A stretch of DNA of 64,000 bases from Streptomyces sp. 3214.6 (lineage in GTDB: Bacteria > Actinomycetota > Actinomycetes > Streptomycetales > Streptomycetaceae): assembly GCF_900129855.1 (NCBI RefSeq), contig NZ_LT670819.1, positions 5,394,001-5,458,000 on the forward strand, given 5' to 3'. Of this stretch, positions 47,407 to 57,017 are shown piece by piece. The number at the start of each line of letters is the position of its first letter. The first letter of the stretch is position 1. The notes below the pieces were generated by a model. That model was not told where the DNA came from. It ran no database searches and was given only the letters and a program-made list of their open reading frames with translations. A program made the position numbers and the translations under genes.

Positions 47407-48684
47407 GTGCAGCGGCGGGCACGGAAGTCAGGGACCATCGCGGCGGCGTCCGCTCTCGGCATGGCGGCGGTCCTCGCCGGCTGCGGCCTGAGCGGAGGCT
47501 CCGACGACGTCACCCTGAGACTCGTCGCCGCCGACTACGGCGACAGCAGCGCCAACAGCTCCAAGAAGTACTGGGACCAGCTCGTCAAGGCGTACGAGAA
47601 GAACCACCCCGGCGTCACCGTCGAGGTGACCGTGTACTCCTGGAACGACGTCGACGCCAAGGTCAAGGCCATGGTCGACGCGGGCAAGGCGCCCGACATG
47701 GCCCAGATCGGCGCCTACTCCGACTACGCCGCCGAGGACCTCCTCTACCGGGCCGGCGACGTGCTCTCCATCCCCGTCGAGGCCGACTTCGTGGCCCAGC
47801 TCGCAGGCGCGGGCAAGGTGCGCGGGGTCCAGTACGGCATGCCGTTCGCGTCCTCCACGCGGCTGCTGTTCTACAACAAGACCCTCTTCGCCAAGGCCGG
47901 CCTCACCCCGCCGACCACCTGGGCCCAGCTCGCCAAGGACGCGAAGGCGCTCAAGGAGGAGGGCGTGAAGTACCCGTACGCGCTCCCGCTGGGCCCCGAG
48001 GAAGCGCAGGCCGAGACCCTGCAGTGGCTGCTCAGCGGCGGGGGCGGCTACACGCAGACCGTCAGCAGCTACAGCCTCGACTCCGCCGAGAACGTCGACA
48101 CGTTCAACTGGCTGAAGAACCAACTCGTCGGCAAGGACCTGACCGGGCCCGTCCCGCCGGGCAAGCTGAACCGGGCCGCCGCGTTCGCCGCGTTCGCCGC
48201 CGGCGACGTGGGCATGCTCAACGGGCACCCGTCGCTGATGAAGGCGGCCGAGAGCAAGGGCGTGAAGTTCGGCATGGTGCCGATGCCCGGGGTCGCCGGT
48301 CCCAGCAAGGCCTCCATGGGCGTCGCCGACTGGATGACCGCCTTCAAGCAGAACGGGCACGCCGAGCAGATCGGCGACTTCCTCGACTTCGTCTACAGCG
48401 AGAAGAACGTCCTCGCCTTCTCCCGCGAGTACGACCTGCTGCCGGTCACCGGCTCCGCGTCCCAGGTGATGGGCGCGGCCCAGGAGGACGCCGACCTCCG
48501 GCCGTTCCTGGAGGAACTCCCGCTGTCGGAGAGCTACCCCGTCGGACGGACCTCCTGGGCGAAGGTCAGCGCGGCGATCAAGAAGCGGATCGGCCAGGCC
48601 GTGACCCCGAACGGCAGCCCGGCCGAGGTGCTGGGCGAACTCCAGACGACGGCGACGACACTGGACGCGGCCACCGGCGAATGA
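47407..48684 (+). CDS. Sugar ABC transporter substrate-binding lipoprotein
   Basis: 425 residues from a GTG at 47407 (GAGGAG upstream). The signal peptide ends in the lipobox VLAGC (about residue 24). The rest is a family 1 extracellular solute-binding protein (VTLRLVAADYGDSSANSSKK, WDQLVKAYEKNHPGVTVEVT, RGVQYGMPFASSTRLLFYNK, GMVPMPGVAGPSKASMGVAD). No permease genes are adjacent, so it must pair with permeases elsewhere and probably with the MsiK-type ATPase. DasR operators upstream suggest a chitin- or cell-wall-derived ligand. Confidence 0.9.
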   Translation: MQRRARKSGTIAAASALGMAAVLAGCGLSGGSDDVTLRLVAADYGDSSANSSKKYWDQLVKAYEKNHPGVTVEVTVYSWNDVDAKVKAMVDAGKAPDMAQIGAYSDYAAEDLLYRAGDVLSIPVEADFVAQLAGAGKVRGVQYGMPFASSTRLLFYNKTLFAKAGLTPPTTWAQLAKDAKALKEEGVKYPYALPLGPEEAQAETLQWLLSGGGGYTQTVSSYSLDSAENVDTFNWLKNQLVGKDLTGPVPPGKLNRAAAFAAFAAGDVGMLNGHPSLMKAAESKGVKFGMVPMPGVAGPSKASMGVADWMTAFKQNGHAEQIGDFLDFVYSEKNVLAFSREYDLLPVTGSASQVMGAAQEDADLRPFLEELPLSESYPVGRTSWAKVSAAIKKRIGQAVTPNGSPAEVLGELQTTATTLDAATGE

Positions 48685-48736
48685 GCCGGGTGGACCGGGC
48701 AGGCCGAGTGTCGGTGGCGGGCGCTACCGTGCGGGA

Positions 48737-48991
48737 ATGGAGCAGCGAGAGGAAGAACGGCGAGAGGAAGAACTGGGGGCCAGGGAACGGAGCATCCTGG
48801 CCCTGGAGCGGCGCGGGTTCCCCGGCCCCGGCGCGAAGGAACGGGCGATACGCGAGGAACTCGACCTGTCCCCGGTCCGCTACTACCAGCTCGTCAACGC
48901 CCTCCTCGACGACCCACGCGCCCTGGCTCACGACCCGGTGACGGTGAACAGGCTGAGAAGGGTGAGGGAGACGAGGCGCGGGGAACGCTAA
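48737..48991 (+). CDS. DUF3263-type small protein
   Basis: 84 residues from the ATG at 48737. The conserved core ERSILALERRGFPGPGAKER followed by LDLSPVRYYQLVNALLDDPR is the DUF3263 signature, a probable helix-turn-helix-like domain of unknown function in actinobacteria. A charged Glu/Arg N-terminus precedes it. TACCGT (48725-48730) six bases before the ATG suggests a leaderless transcript. Its stop codon is part of the otsB -10 box. Confidence 0.85.
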   Translation: MEQREEERREEELGARERSILALERRGFPGPGAKERAIREELDLSPVRYYQLVNALLDDPRALAHDPVTVNRLRRVRETRRGER

Positions 48992-49001
48992 CGTCAGCGT
49001 A
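48989..49001 (+). promoter_or_regulatory. -10 box of otsB overlapping the upstream stop codon
   Basis: TAACGT (48989-48994) includes the TAA stop of the DUF3263 gene and lies six bases before the otsB ATG, suggesting a leaderless message. Confidence 0.5.
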
Positions 49002-49870
49002 TGGGCACCCAAGAGACGCACTCCACGGAACCCGAACCCGCACTCACCACCCCCACGACCCCCGCCGGTCGCGAGGCGCTCGCCGCGATCCTCGCCCGTC
49101 CCTCCCGCACCCTCGTCGCCCTCGACTTCGACGGCACCCTCGCCCCGATCGTCGAGAACCCGGAGGACGCCCGGGCGCACCCCGACGCCGTCCCCGTGCT
49201 CGCGGACCTCGCACCGAAGGTCGCCGCCGTCGCCGTGATCACGGGCCGGCCCGCCGAGGTCGCCGTACACCACGGCGGTTTCGCCGGGGTCGACGGGCTG
49301 GCGCACCTCTCCGTCCTCGGCCACTACGGCGCCGAACGCTGGGACGCCCGCACCGGCGCCCTGAACGCCCCCGCCCCGCACCCCGGCGTGGCCGCCGTCC
49401 GCGCCGAACTCCCGCAGGTCCTGGCGGCGGCCGGCGACCGGCCGGGCGTCTGGGTCGAGGAGAAGGGCGGCCGGGCCGTCGCCGTCCACACCCGCCGCGC
49501 CGACGACCCCCAGGCCGCCTTCGACGCCCTGCGCGCCCCCCTCACCGACCTCGCCACCCGGCACGGCCTGATCGTCGAGCCCGGCCGCATGGTCCTGGAA
49601 CTGCGCCCGCCCGGCATGGACAAGGGCGTGGCCCTGCTGGAACACGTCCGAGAGACCGGCGCGCAGTCGGTCCTCTACGCCGGCGACGACCTCGGCGACC
49701 TCCCGGCCTTCGCCGCCATCGAGAAACTCCGCTCCGACGGCATCCCCGGCCTACTGGTCTGCAGCGGCACCCCGGAAGTCACCGAACTGGCAGCCCGCGC
49801 AGACCTCGTCGTCGACGGCCCTGCCGGCGTCGTAGGCCTGCTGCGAAACCTGGCGGCTCAGCTCACCTGA
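49001..49870 (+). CDS. otsB: Trehalose-6-phosphate phosphatase
   Basis: 289 residues. HAD-superfamily motifs are complete: motif I LVALDFDGTLAPIVENPEDA, motif II VAVITGRPAEV, the Lys of motif III in PGMDKGVALLEHV, and motif IV SVLYAGDDLGDLPAF. The cap region has the OtsB-type GHYGAERWD and VEEKGGRAVAVHTRR. It removes phosphate from trehalose-6-P. The convergent otsA lies 34 bp downstream, so the two enzymes of the OtsAB pathway are neighbours but not one operon. Confidence 0.94.
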   Translation: MGTQETHSTEPEPALTTPTTPAGREALAAILARPSRTLVALDFDGTLAPIVENPEDARAHPDAVPVLADLAPKVAAVAVITGRPAEVAVHHGGFAGVDGLAHLSVLGHYGAERWDARTGALNAPAPHPGVAAVRAELPQVLAAAGDRPGVWVEEKGGRAVAVHTRRADDPQAAFDALRAPLTDLATRHGLIVEPGRMVLELRPPGMDKGVALLEHVRETGAQSVLYAGDDLGDLPAFAAIEKLRSDGIPGLLVCSGTPEVTELAARADLVVDGPAGVVGLLRNLAAQLT

Positions 49871-49904
49871 CGTCCACCCGGACACGGGGGAGCGGCCGGC
49901 CGGG

Positions 49905-51317
49905 TCAGGTCGGCTGGAGCTCTCGTAGCGCGGTCAGCTGGTCGAGGAACCACTTGGCCGGGGGGAGCGCCGTTGCCGCTGCCGACAGGCGTTTTGTGCG
50001 CTCGGCGCGTTCCTCCGGCTTCATGGTCAGGCCCTCGTGCAGGGCCTGGGCGGTTTCCAGGATGTCGTACGGGTTGACGACGATCGCGTCCTCGCCCAGC
50101 TCCCAGTACGCGCCGGCCTCCCGGGACAGGACCAGCGCGCAGCCCTGGTCGGAGACGACCGGGACCTCCTTGGCGACCAGGTTCATGCCGTCCCGGATGG
50201 GGTTCACCAGGGCCACGTCGGCCAGCCGGTACGCGGCGAGGGAGCGGGCGAAGTCGTCCTCGAGGTTCAGCAGCACCGGGGTCCAGCCGGCGGTGCCGTA
50301 GCCGGAGTTGATCTCCTCCGTCAGACGCCGTACCTCCGCCATGTAGTCGCGGTAGACGGCGAGATCCTGCCGGGAGGGGTAGGCGAAGGCCACGTGGACG
50401 ACCCGCTCGCGCCACTCGGGGTGGTCGTCGAGCAGCTGCCGGTAGGCGAGGAGCCCGCGCACGATGTTCTTGGACAGCTCGGTGCGGTCGACCCGCACGA
50501 TCGTCCTGCGCCCCTCGCCGATCTCCTCGCGCAGGGCCGCCATGCGTTCGTCCACGTCCGGCCGGTGCGAGCGCTCCCGCAGGAAGTCGGCGTCCGCGCC
50601 GAGACCGTGCACGCCGATCCGCGTCCTCCCCGGTTCCCCGGCGAACTCCGTACAGCACGCGGTGAACGCGTCCGCCCAGCGCCGGGTGAGGAAACCCAGG
50701 CGGTCCGCGCCGAGCATGCCCCGCAGCAACTGCTCGCGGATGTCCCCGGGCAGCATCCCGAAGTAGTCGACCGGCGCCCACGGGGTGTGCGAGAAGTGAC
50801 CGATGCGCAGGTCGGGGCGCAGCTCGCGGAGCATCCCGGGGACCAGGCACAGGTGGTAGTCCTGGACGAGGACGGCCGCCCCGTCCGCCGCCTCCTCCGC
50901 CAGCGCCTGGGCGAACGCCCGGTTGTAGGCCTCGTACGACGCCCACTGGCGGCGGAACTCCGCGTCGAAGACCGGCTCCAGCGGGGTCTGGTAGAGCAGG
51001 TGGTGGATGAACCAGAGAACCGAGTTGGCGATGCCGTTGTACGCGTCGGCGTGCACGTCGGCCGGAATGGGCAGCATCCGCACGCCCTCCTCGCCGACCC
51101 CGCGCGAGACCGCCTCCCGGTCGCCGTCGGAGAGCGCCGCGCACACCCAGAGGGCGCCCGCGTCGGGGCCGATGGCCGACAGGCCGGAGACCAGCCCGCC
51201 GCCACCGCGTTTCGCGTGCAGCGAGCCGTCCTCGCGCACCTCGTAGGAGACCGGACCGCGGTTGGACGCGACCAGCACCTCAGCACCCCGAGCAGCAGCA
51301 TCGTGCGTGGAAGCCAT
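49905..51317 (-). CDS. otsA: Trehalose-6-phosphate synthase
   Basis: 470 residues from the ATG at 51317. GT20 family features are seen: VASNRGPVSYEVREDGSLHA, GGLVSGLSAIGPD, LVQDYHLCLVPGMLRELRPD, GHFSHTPWAPVDYFGMLPGD, IRVDRTELSKNIVRGL-type donor site and the C-terminal LVAKEVPVVSDQGCALVLSR. It makes trehalose-6-P from UDP-glucose and glucose-6-P. TAGGTT seven bases before the ATG (51330-51325, minus strand), with no Shine-Dalgarno sequence, suggests a leaderless message. Confidence 0.94.
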   Translation of the reverse strand: MASTHDAAARGAEVLVASNRGPVSYEVREDGSLHAKRGGGGLVSGLSAIGPDAGALWVCAALSDGDREAVSRGVGEEGVRMLPIPADVHADAYNGIANSVLWFIHHLLYQTPLEPVFDAEFRRQWASYEAYNRAFAQALAEEAADGAAVLVQDYHLCLVPGMLRELRPDLRIGHFSHTPWAPVDYFGMLPGDIREQLLRGMLGADRLGFLTRRWADAFTACCTEFAGEPGRTRIGVHGLGADADFLRERSHRPDVDERMAALREEIGEGRRTIVRVDRTELSKNIVRGLLAYRQLLDDHPEWRERVVHVAFAYPSRQDLAVYRDYMAEVRRLTEEINSGYGTAGWTPVLLNLEDDFARSLAAYRLADVALVNPIRDGMNLVAKEVPVVSDQGCALVLSREAGAYWELGEDAIVVNPYDILETAQALHEGLTMKPEERAERTKRLSAAATALPPAKWFLDQLTALRELQPT

Positions 51318-51400
51318 ACGCCTCAACCTAGCCCGGTCGGGAAACGCTCAAACGTACGGTCGCGCACAGTGCGAGGGCCGTATACGGTCCGTCCGCAGTG

Positions 51401-52345
51401 TTACGCGACCTTGCGGGTCGCGTACTCGACGATCTCCGCCATCGGCGGCCGTTCCTCGGTGTCCACGGAGTACGTGCGCGGCTCGAAGCCGTCCCCGCTC
51501 CGCTCGAACTGGGTGAGGGCCGGGCGGATCATGTGCCCGCGGGCCAGCCGCAGCTGCGCGGTGCGATAGATCGCCGCCGCCATCCTGCCCAGCGCCTGCC
51601 CGTCCTGGTGGCGGTGCTTTCGCACCCCGACGTCCACCTGCGCGAGGGCATCGAGCCCCACCAGGTGCAGGGCGTCGACCAGCATGCCCAGCTCCACGCC
51701 GTAGCCGACGGGGAAGGGCAGCTGCTCCAGCAGGCTGCGCCGGGCCGCGTACTCTCCGCCGAGCGGCTGCACGAACCCGGCCAGCTGCGGCCAGTGCATG
51801 TTGAGCAGCGGGCGGGCCATCAGCTCGGTGACCCTTCCGCCCTGGCCGGCCGCACCGCGGAGCGGACGGTCGTACATGCCCTTGACGAGATCCACGTCCG
51901 GGTCGGTGAGCAGCGGGCCGACGATCCCCGAGACGAAGTCCGAGGAGAACTCCCTCAGGTCCGCGTCGATGAAACAGACGATGTCCCCGGTGGTGACCAG
52001 CAGCGAGCGCCACAGCACCTCGCCCTTGCCGGGCACGGCGGGGATGCGGGGCAGGATCGCGTCGCGGTGCACGACCCGCGCGCCTGCCGCCGCCGCGACC
52101 TCGGCCGTACGGTCGGTCGATCCCGAGTCGACGACGACGATCTCGTCGACGAGCGGAACCTGATGCATGAGATCGTGGCGGATGACGGCGACGATGTCCC
52201 CGACCGTCTCCTCCTCGTTCAGCGCGGGCAGCACCACCGACACCGACTGGTTCGTGGTCCGCTTCGCGGCCAGGATCCGGTGCAGCGGGCGATCGGCCAC
52301 GGACCAGGAGCGGGTGCTCAGCCAGCGCTCGACTTCTTCCAGCAC
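51401..52345 (-). CDS. gpgS: Glucosyl-3-phosphoglycerate synthase
   Basis: 314 residues from a GTG at 52345. GT-A/GT81 features are present: VSVVLPALNEEETVGDIV, EIVVVDSGSTDRTAEVAAAA, GDIVCFIDADLREFSSDFVS (DXD-type metal site), and QPLGGEYAARRSLLEQLPFP with GYGVELGMLVDALHLVGLDA. The mycobacterial homologue joins glucose to 3-phosphoglycerate in the first step of methylglucose-lipopolysaccharide synthesis. Its place beside otsA points to UDP-glucose-based solute or glycolipid metabolism. Confidence 0.92.
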   Translation of the reverse strand: MLEEVERWLSTRSWSVADRPLHRILAAKRTTNQSVSVVLPALNEEETVGDIVAVIRHDLMHQVPLVDEIVVVDSGSTDRTAEVAAAAGARVVHRDAILPRIPAVPGKGEVLWRSLLVTTGDIVCFIDADLREFSSDFVSGIVGPLLTDPDVDLVKGMYDRPLRGAAGQGGRVTELMARPLLNMHWPQLAGFVQPLGGEYAARRSLLEQLPFPVGYGVELGMLVDALHLVGLDALAQVDVGVRKHRHQDGQALGRMAAAIYRTAQLRLARGHMIRPALTQFERSGDGFEPRTYSVDTEERPPMAEIVEYATRKVA

Positions 52346-52421
52346 AGTCTGCGGCTCCTCACGGTTGTCTCGCGGTTGTCTCGCGGTTCGGACGACTATC
52401 TCAACTGTCCTGGCCTTCGGT

Positions 52422-52427
52422 TACAGT
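52422..52427 (+). promoter_or_regulatory. -10 candidate for the thrC leader
   Basis: TACAGT lies about 60 bp before the riboswitch. A -35 is not clear. A short direct repeat TTGTCTCGCGG (52364-52386) lies upstream. Confidence 0.4.
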
Positions 52428-52486
52428 CTTGAACAACGCTGGTGACCATCGCATGTCGGGGGTCACGGGCGTCCACAACCGAATAC

Positions 52487-52643
52487 CGCTCATCCAGAGG
52501 GGCAGAGGGATACGGCCCGATGAAGCCCCGGCAACCCTCCAGCCGGTCTCGTTACCGATCACTGTTGATCGTTCCGCGAGGCTCCCGGCTCGGGAAGGTG
52601 CCAAATCCGTCTCACGACGAGATGCGTCGTGAGGAAGATGAGG
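52487..52643 (+). promoter_or_regulatory. SAM-I (S-box) riboswitch upstream of thrC
   Basis: The core has CATCCAGAGGGGCAGAGGGA, GGCCCGATGAAGCC and CCGGCAACC, then GGTGCCAAATCC, the conserved S-box elements in order. P1 forms between CTCATC (52489-52494) and GATGAG (52637-52642). P4 is a perfect 8-bp stem at 52611-52633. The 3' P1 strand overlaps AGGAG, the ribosome-binding region of thrC, so SAM binding would hide it and reduce translation. Placing S-adenosylmethionine control on threonine synthase makes metabolic sense because threonine and methionine share O-phosphohomoserine or homoserine. Confidence 0.9.
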
Positions 52644-52662
52644 AGAAAGGGCCTCGCCTCAC

Positions 52663-53958
52663 ATGGCTGCGCAGACTGTTGCAAGCACCACGGACAGCAT
52701 CGAATCCACTGTAGACCTCGGTCCCGCCACGGCGCTGAGCTGCCGCGAGTGCGGTCACCGCGTGCCCCTCGGCCCGGTCTTCGCCTGCGAGGAGTGTTTC
52801 GGCCCGCTCGAGATCGCCTACGACTTCTCCTCCTACGACACGGAGGAGCTCCGCAAGCGCATCGAGGCGGGACCCGCGAACATCTGGCGCTACGCGCCGC
52901 TGCTGCCCGTCCCGGCCGACGTGGCGGACAAGCCGAACATCAACCCGGGCTGGACCAAGCTCGTCAAGGCCGACAACCTCGCCCGTGAGCTGGGCGTCGA
53001 CGCCGGCAAGCTGTTCGTCAAGGACGACTCCGGCAACCCGACGCACTCCTTCAAGGACCGCGTCGTCGCGCAGGCCATCGAGGCCGCCCGCGCCTTCGAC
53101 TTCACGACCCTGTCCTGCTCCTCCACGGGCAACCTGGCCGGCGCCGTCGGTGCGGCCGCCGCCCGCGCCGGCTTCCGCTCCTGCGTGTTCATCCCGCACG
53201 ACCTGGAGCAGGGCAAGGTCGTCATGGCCGCGATCTACGGCGGCGAGCTCGTCGGCATCGAGGGCAACTACGACGACGTCAACCGCTTCTGCTCCGAGCT
53301 CATCGGCGACCCGGCGGGCGAGGGCTGGGGCTTCGTCAACGTCAACCTGCGTCCGTACTACGCCGAGGGTTCCAAGACGCTGGCGTACGAGATCTGCGAG
53401 CAGCTCGGGTGGCGTCTGCCGGACCAGCTGGTCGTGCCGATCGCCTCCGGTTCCCAGCTCACGAAGATCGACAAGGGTCTGCAGGAGCTGATCAAGCTCG
53501 GCCTCGTCGAGGACAGGCCGTACAAGATCTTCGGTGCGCAGGCGGAGGGGTGCAGCCCGGTGTCCGTCGCGTACAAGGCGGGGCACGACGTGGTCCGGCC
53601 GCAGAAGCCGAACACCATCGCCAAGTCGCTGGCGATCGGCAACCCGGCGGACGGTCCCTACGTCCTCGACATCGCCCGGCGGACGGGCGGGGCGGTGGAG
53701 GACGTCGACGACGAGCAGATCGTCGACGCGATCCGGCTGCTCGCCCGGACCGAGGGGATCTTCGCGGAGACCGCCGGCGGGGTGACCGTCGGGGTGACGC
53801 GGAAGCTGATCGAGAACGGCATCCTCGACCCGACCCTGACGACGGTCGTCCTGAACACCGGCGACGGCCTCAAGACGTTGGACGCGGTGGCCGGCACAGG
53901 ACTCACCGCGACGATTCGCCCGAACTTGGAGTCGTTCCGGGAAGCTGGGCTCGTCTAA
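52663..53958 (+). CDS. thrC: Threonine synthase
   Basis: 431 residues from the ATG at 52663. An N-terminal zinc-ribbon-like segment (LSCRECGHRVPLGPVFACEE) is followed by a fold-type II PLP domain. The PLP lysine lies in GNPTHSFKDRVVAQA, and SCSSTGNLAGAVGAAAARAG is the phosphate cradle; ETAGGVTVGV closes the active site. It turns O-phosphohomoserine into threonine. Translation is probably controlled by the SAM riboswitch in its leader. Confidence 0.96.
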   Translation: MAAQTVASTTDSIESTVDLGPATALSCRECGHRVPLGPVFACEECFGPLEIAYDFSSYDTEELRKRIEAGPANIWRYAPLLPVPADVADKPNINPGWTKLVKADNLARELGVDAGKLFVKDDSGNPTHSFKDRVVAQAIEAARAFDFTTLSCSSTGNLAGAVGAAAARAGFRSCVFIPHDLEQGKVVMAAIYGGELVGIEGNYDDVNRFCSELIGDPAGEGWGFVNVNLRPYYAEGSKTLAYEICEQLGWRLPDQLVVPIASGSQLTKIDKGLQELIKLGLVEDRPYKIFGAQAEGCSPVSVAYKAGHDVVRPQKPNTIAKSLAIGNPADGPYVLDIARRTGGAVEDVDDEQIVDAIRLLARTEGIFAETAGGVTVGVTRKLIENGILDPTLTTVVLNTGDGLKTLDAVAGTGLTATIRPNLESFREAGLV

Positions 53959-53969
53959 GCCATTGTCGT

Positions 53970-54040
53970 CTGCGGGCCGGTGGGGGCTGGTCGCGCCCAC
54001 GCGGCGGTAGCCGCAAATCCAACACAGCCCCGCGCCCCTA
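53970..54040 (-). repeat. Dispersed repeat element, copy B (between thrC and moaD-like gene)
   Basis: It runs from CTGCGGGCCGG to CGCGCCCCTA with a central GCGGCGGTAGCCGC hairpin and shares layout and most bases with 46270-46342 in the same orientation. Here it is wholly intergenic, the usual position for this element. Confidence 0.8.
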
Positions 54041-54068
54041 CGCCCGTCATCTGACCGGAGGTTTCATC

Positions 54069-54344
54069 GTGAGTGTCAACGTCCGCATCCCCACCATCCT
54101 GCGTACCTACACCGGTGGCGCGGCCGAGGTGAAGGCCGAGGGCTCGACCCTCGGCGAGGTCATCGCGGACCTGGAGAAGAACCACACCGGGATCGCCGCT
54201 CGGGTTCTGGACGACCAGGGCAAGCTGCGGCGGTTCGTCAACGTGTACGTGAACGATGACGACGTCCGCTTCGAGCAGGGTCTGGAGACGGCGACCCCGG
54301 ACGGCGCCGGCGTCTCGATCATCCCGGCCGTCGCCGGTGGCTGA
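54069..54344 (+). CDS. MoaD/ThiS-family sulfur carrier protein
   Basis: 91 residues from a GTG at 54069 (GGAGG upstream). The ubiquitin-like fold (VNVRIPTILRTYTGGAAEVK, STLGEVIADLEKNHTGIAAR, RRFVNVYVNDDDVRFEQGLE, DGAGVSIIPAVAGG) ends in the Gly-Gly that is adenylated and thiocarboxylated by an E1-like partner. In mycobacteria the close relative CysO feeds cysteine synthesis; adjacency to thrC is conserved in Streptomyces. A CysM or Mec partner is not in this window. Confidence 0.9.
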   Translation: MSVNVRIPTILRTYTGGAAEVKAEGSTLGEVIADLEKNHTGIAARVLDDQGKLRRFVNVYVNDDDVRFEQGLETATPDGAGVSIIPAVAGG

Positions 54345-54415
54345 CCGGGCGGCTGACCGCTGGTCAGTACCCGCCGGTAGTAACCGTCGGTAACAGCGAT
54401 TACCGAGCGTTCATC

Positions 54416-54454
54416 GAATTGCCCTCTCCGCGATAGAAGCGGAGGGGGCAATTC
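54416..54454 (+). terminator. Terminator after the MoaD/ThiS gene
   Basis: A 16-bp stem (54416-54431 with 54439-54454, one T-G wobble) with a 7-nt loop and an AATT base, 71 bp after the stop. Confidence 0.8.
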
Positions 54455-54668
54455 AGTGTGGTTGAGCGCGGTACAGTTGGGGAACCGGGTCCCGATCAAT
54501 GGAACCGGAGCCTTTTATTTCTGCCCAGTACCCGATGAGAAGCAGCCAAAGTGCGTGTCTCATTCGCGGCTTTTGTGGCTTTTACGGGGCCCGACTTGCC
54601 CTGTATTCTGGCGAATTCTCGCCACATTCCGGATCCCGCGCGTCCAGATTTCTCGTCCGACTGACCTG

Positions 54669-54696
54669 TTGCAGACGGCAGTTGGACAGATACATT
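54669..54696 (+). promoter_or_regulatory. Candidate promoter of the cold-shock gene
   Basis: TTGCAG (54669-54674) and TACATT (54691-54696) are 16 bp apart. Transcription from here would give a leader of roughly 100 nt. Confidence 0.45.
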
Positions 54697-54807
54697 CAGC
54701 CGCGGTCGACGCGTTCCGGCGCACGCCCCCAACCAATGGGGGGTGAGGTCTGACCCGGATCCGCGAAGTGTGGATCTGTGCAAGGGCCAGTAATAGGGGA
54801 GTTAGGC

Positions 54808-55014
54808 ATGGCTCAGGGCACCGTCAAGTGGTTCAACGCGGAGAAGGGGTACGGCTTCATCGCGGTCGACGGTGGTGCGGATGTTTTCGTCCACTACAGC
54901 GCGATTCAGATGGACGGCTACCGCACCCTGGAAGAGGGTCAGCGGGTCGATTTCGAGATCTCGCAGGGCCAGAAGGGGCCGCAGGCGGACATGGTCCGTC
55001 TCGCGACCGGCTGA
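54808..55014 (+). CDS. Cold-shock protein (CspA family)
   Basis: 68 residues from the ATG at 54808 (GGGGAG upstream). The five-strand OB-fold with RNP1 EKGYGFIAV and RNP2 VFVHYSAI is intact, and GTVKWFNAEKG is the family start. It binds single-stranded RNA or DNA and loosens RNA structure. Several such proteins occur per Streptomyces genome; this one lies upstream of groEL, as in S. coelicolor. Confidence 0.95.
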   Translation: MAQGTVKWFNAEKGYGFIAVDGGADVFVHYSAIQMDGYRTLEEGQRVDFEISQGQKGPQADMVRLATG

Positions 55015-55062
55015 AGCACGCGCCGACTGACAGCGTCGTTCTTCTGTACGTCAGTACGTCAT

Positions 55063-55099
55063 CGAAGGGCTCGTACCTCCTGGGGGTGCGAGCCCTTCG
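55063..55099 (+). terminator. Terminator after the cold-shock gene
   Basis: CGAAGGGCTCG (55063-55073) pairs with CGAGCCCTTCG (55089-55099) over 11 bp, and TAC/GTG extends the stem inside. Confidence 0.85.
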
Positions 55100-55134
55100 G
55101 TCGTGTCCGGAGGGGTCCCAGTCTCGGGGAGGCG

Positions 55135-55161
55135 CTTGCACTCTCATGGGTCGAGTGCTAA
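55135..55161. promoter_or_regulatory. CIRCE element 1
   Basis: CTTGCACTC-N9-GAGTGCTAA matches the HrcA operator TTAGCACTC-N9-GAGTGCTAA in the right arm fully and in the left arm at 7 of 9. A -35-like TTGCAC (55136-55141) lies inside it, and TAATCA follows at 17 bp, so HrcA would block the promoter. Confidence 0.85.
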
Positions 55162-55170
55162 TCATTGGCG

Positions 55171-55197
55171 TTAGCACTCTGAAGGTGAGAGTGACAA
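55171..55197. promoter_or_regulatory. CIRCE element 2
   Basis: TTAGCACTC-N9-GAGTGACAA lies nine bases after CIRCE 1. The left arm is perfect and the right arm has one change. Two adjacent CIRCE sites imply tight HrcA control. Confidence 0.85.
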
Positions 55198-55322
55198 CGA
55201 GGACCGGGTCGGTGAGGCCCGCAGGCCAGGTGGGGCAAGGAACCACGAGGCCGGCGAGCCGTCCGTCGCGGGCGCCAGCGCGGTCCGGAGCAATCCACCC
55301 CAGTCCGGGAGGACCACTTCAC

Positions 55323-56945
<1,623 letters not shown>

Positions 56946-56977
56946 TCGACCTCACGGTTGATCGCCTGTCCTTCGAC

Positions 56978-57017
56978 CGAGGGCGGTACTTCCCGGAAAC
57001 GGGGGGTGCCGCCCTCG
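56978..57017 (+). terminator. Terminator after groEL
   Basis: CGAGGGCGGTAC (56978-56989) pairs with GGTGCCGCCCTCG through one wobble, with an inner run of G/C pairs. It is 32 bp past the stop. Confidence 0.8.

Larger units (their letters stand above)
54345..54807. other. 463-bp leader/intergenic region before the cold-shock gene
   Basis: After the moaD-like gene terminator, the stretch is AT-richer than its surroundings. It contains a promoter candidate TTGCAG-N16-TACATT (54669-54696) and a further 111 bp before the cold-shock ATG, consistent with a long structured cold-shock leader. Open frames here lack ribosome binding sites and known products. Confidence 0.6.

Noticed and set aside
54768..55322. 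N-terminal extension of groEL reading through the cold-shock gene region
   Set aside because: Homology begins at 55323, which has its own ribosome binding site. The extension covers the terminator and both CIRCE sites.
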